This document shows positions 14,590 to 15,148 of a stretch of 15,148 nt of DNA, piece by piece (the stretch's first letter is position 1; every line of letters begins with the position of its first letter). The position numbers and the translations under genes were made by a program. Source of the DNA: CAYLNM01 sp964385045 (lineage in GTDB: Bacteria > Planctomycetota > Phycisphaerae > Phycisphaerales > SM1A02); assembly GCA_964385045.1 (NCBI GenBank), contig CAYLNM010000115.1, forward strand, positions 1 through 15,148, given 5' to 3'. The notes beneath the pieces are model-generated. The model searched no databases. It saw only the letters and a list, made by a program, of their open reading frames with translations, and had not been told where the DNA came from.

Positions 14590-15148
14590 GCGTCTTCGGC
14601 GATCTCGCCCGGAAGCCCGTCCGTCGTTCGGCCGGCCCGAGGCTGTTCGACGATCCCGCGGGATCCGATCGCTCCCCGAACAGCGACGCCTGCACCATCC
14701 GCTCGCGGGTCGCGTGCACCACGATCCACGGCGACGGGGCGTCCTGCTCGGTGAGGACCAGCCGTGGAGCCAGATGGGCCGCCCGCCGCTCCCACAGCGA
14801 GCGGACGAGCCGCGGACAGTTGCAGTCCCGCGAGAGGTGCAGCAGCACGACGTGCCGGAGGCCGCCGGGGCTCGCGCCGTCGACGGCGAGCACCGCGTCG
14901 AGGGCCCGTTCGTTGTCGAGGTGGCCGCTGCCGCCCATGATCCGGTCCTGCAGGAACGCCGGCCGCCCGCTCGCCCGCTGCAAATCGGGATCGTGGTTCG
15001 ACTCGATCGCCACCGCGTCCAGGTCGGCGAAGCGGGCGAGCAGCCGCGGCGGCACCCGGCCGAGGTCGGTGGCCCAGCCGAGGCGCGTGCCCCGGTGCTC
15101 GATGACGAAGGCGGCGCTGCCGGTGTCGTCGTGCACGCAGAGGACGGG
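14564..15148 (-). CDS. MBL-fold metallo-hydrolase, YycJ/WalJ-like (5' end outside window)
   Basis: Metallo-beta-lactamase-fold hydrolase; the closest family is YycJ/WalJ, whose members are reported or proposed DNA exonucleases. Only the C-terminal 194 codons are present; the reading frame is open to the window edge, so the N-terminal HxHxDH metal motif is not visible. What is visible fits the family: CVHDDTGSAAFVIEHRG near the edge (the family HDAxDPVGF region), WATDLGRVP, AIESNHDPDL with a metal-binding His-Asp, GGSGHLDNERA, VVLLHLSRDCN with another metal-site His, and LTEQDAPSPWIVV. After PWIVV there is an extra tail of about 50 residues rich in Arg/Ser/Pro that contains QASLF. The gene ends at TAG (14566-14564). 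The GTG at 15136 is internal to the conserved region, so it is not taken as the true start. Confidence 0.85.
   Translation of the reverse strand, partial: PVLCVHDDTGSAAFVIEHRGTRLGWATDLGRVPPRLLARFADLDAVAIESNHDPDLQRASGRPAFLQDRIMGGSGHLDNERALDAVLAVDGASPGGLRHVVLLHLSRDCNCPRLVRSLWERRAAHLAPRLVLTEQDAPSPWIVVHATRERMVQASLFGERSDPAGSSNSLGPAERRTGFRARSPKTLASRPKAP
14678..14692 (-). other. Possible beta-clamp-binding pentapeptide (QASLF)
   Basis: Codons CAG GCG TCG CTG TTC on the minus strand encode Gln-Ala-Ser-Leu-Phe in the non-conserved C-terminal tail of the WalJ-like protein. The bacterial sliding-clamp-binding consensus is QL(S/D)LF; four of five positions match. The surrounding tail looks flexible, as for known clamp-binding peptides. 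The motif is short, so a chance match is possible. Confidence 0.35.

Noticed and set aside
14652..14665. 14-bp perfect palindrome GATCCCGCGGGATC
   Set aside because: It lies within the coding tail of the WalJ-like gene, away from any start; with no partner site visible, I treat it as chance.

Overview
The window is about 15 kb of very GC-rich bacterial chromosome. The best guess at the source is a planctomycete, probably class Phycisphaerae. The grounds are the base composition, a dockerin-type secreted protein next to a protein with a PEP-CTERM-like tail, and mostly short transcription units of housekeeping genes. This is an inference from gene style; no rRNA or marker phylogeny was available.

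Layout. Positions 165-1226 (minus) encode class I fructose-1,6-bisphosphatase. Divergent from it, 1468-2661 (plus) encodes an acetyl-CoA acetyltransferase-type thiolase. A two-gene potassium-uptake operon follows (trkA 2918-4294, trkH 4291-5832, overlapping by four bases). Next come a TPR-methyltransferase of the COG4976 type (6042-7523), lepA/elongation factor 4 (7701-9506), an OmpH/Skp-like periplasmic or membrane-anchored protein (9714-10496) and a group II truncated haemoglobin with a glycine-rich N-terminal extension (10533-11129). Converging on the globin is lipB (11194-11955, minus).

The right-hand part is different. On the minus strand is a two-gene cell-surface operon: a secreted HAF-repeat plus dockerin protein (12704-14350, with its signal peptide encoded just upstream) overlapping by ATGA a small PEP-CTERM-like protein (12108-12707). 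Its GC content is lower than that of the neighbours in hand-counted samples. At the window edge is the 3' part of an MBL-fold hydrolase of the YycJ/WalJ type (14564-15148, minus, incomplete).

The most interesting signal is at the start of the surface operon. An ATG with a good Shine-Dalgarno sequence (14447) is followed at once by five perfect copies of the pentamer CGCAA (TTGCG on the plus strand, 14420-14444). After the repeat comes, in another frame, a good Sec signal peptide fused to the HAF protein. With five copies the ATG frame terminates after 17 codons; with six (or three) it would read straight into the signal peptide and the whole protein. This is the architecture of a phase-variable contingency locus, seen here in the OFF register, and translational coupling could make both surface proteins switch together. 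An assembly indel in the repeat is the main alternative.

Other notable points are stable stem-loops that begin inside the stop codons of several genes, an elaborate branched structure after lepA, a probable leaderless lipB mRNA, and a QASLF peptide resembling a beta-clamp-binding motif in the tail of the WalJ-like protein. No tRNA, rRNA, CRISPR array, insertion sequence or prophage gene was seen. No gene-free stretch exceeds 300 bases.
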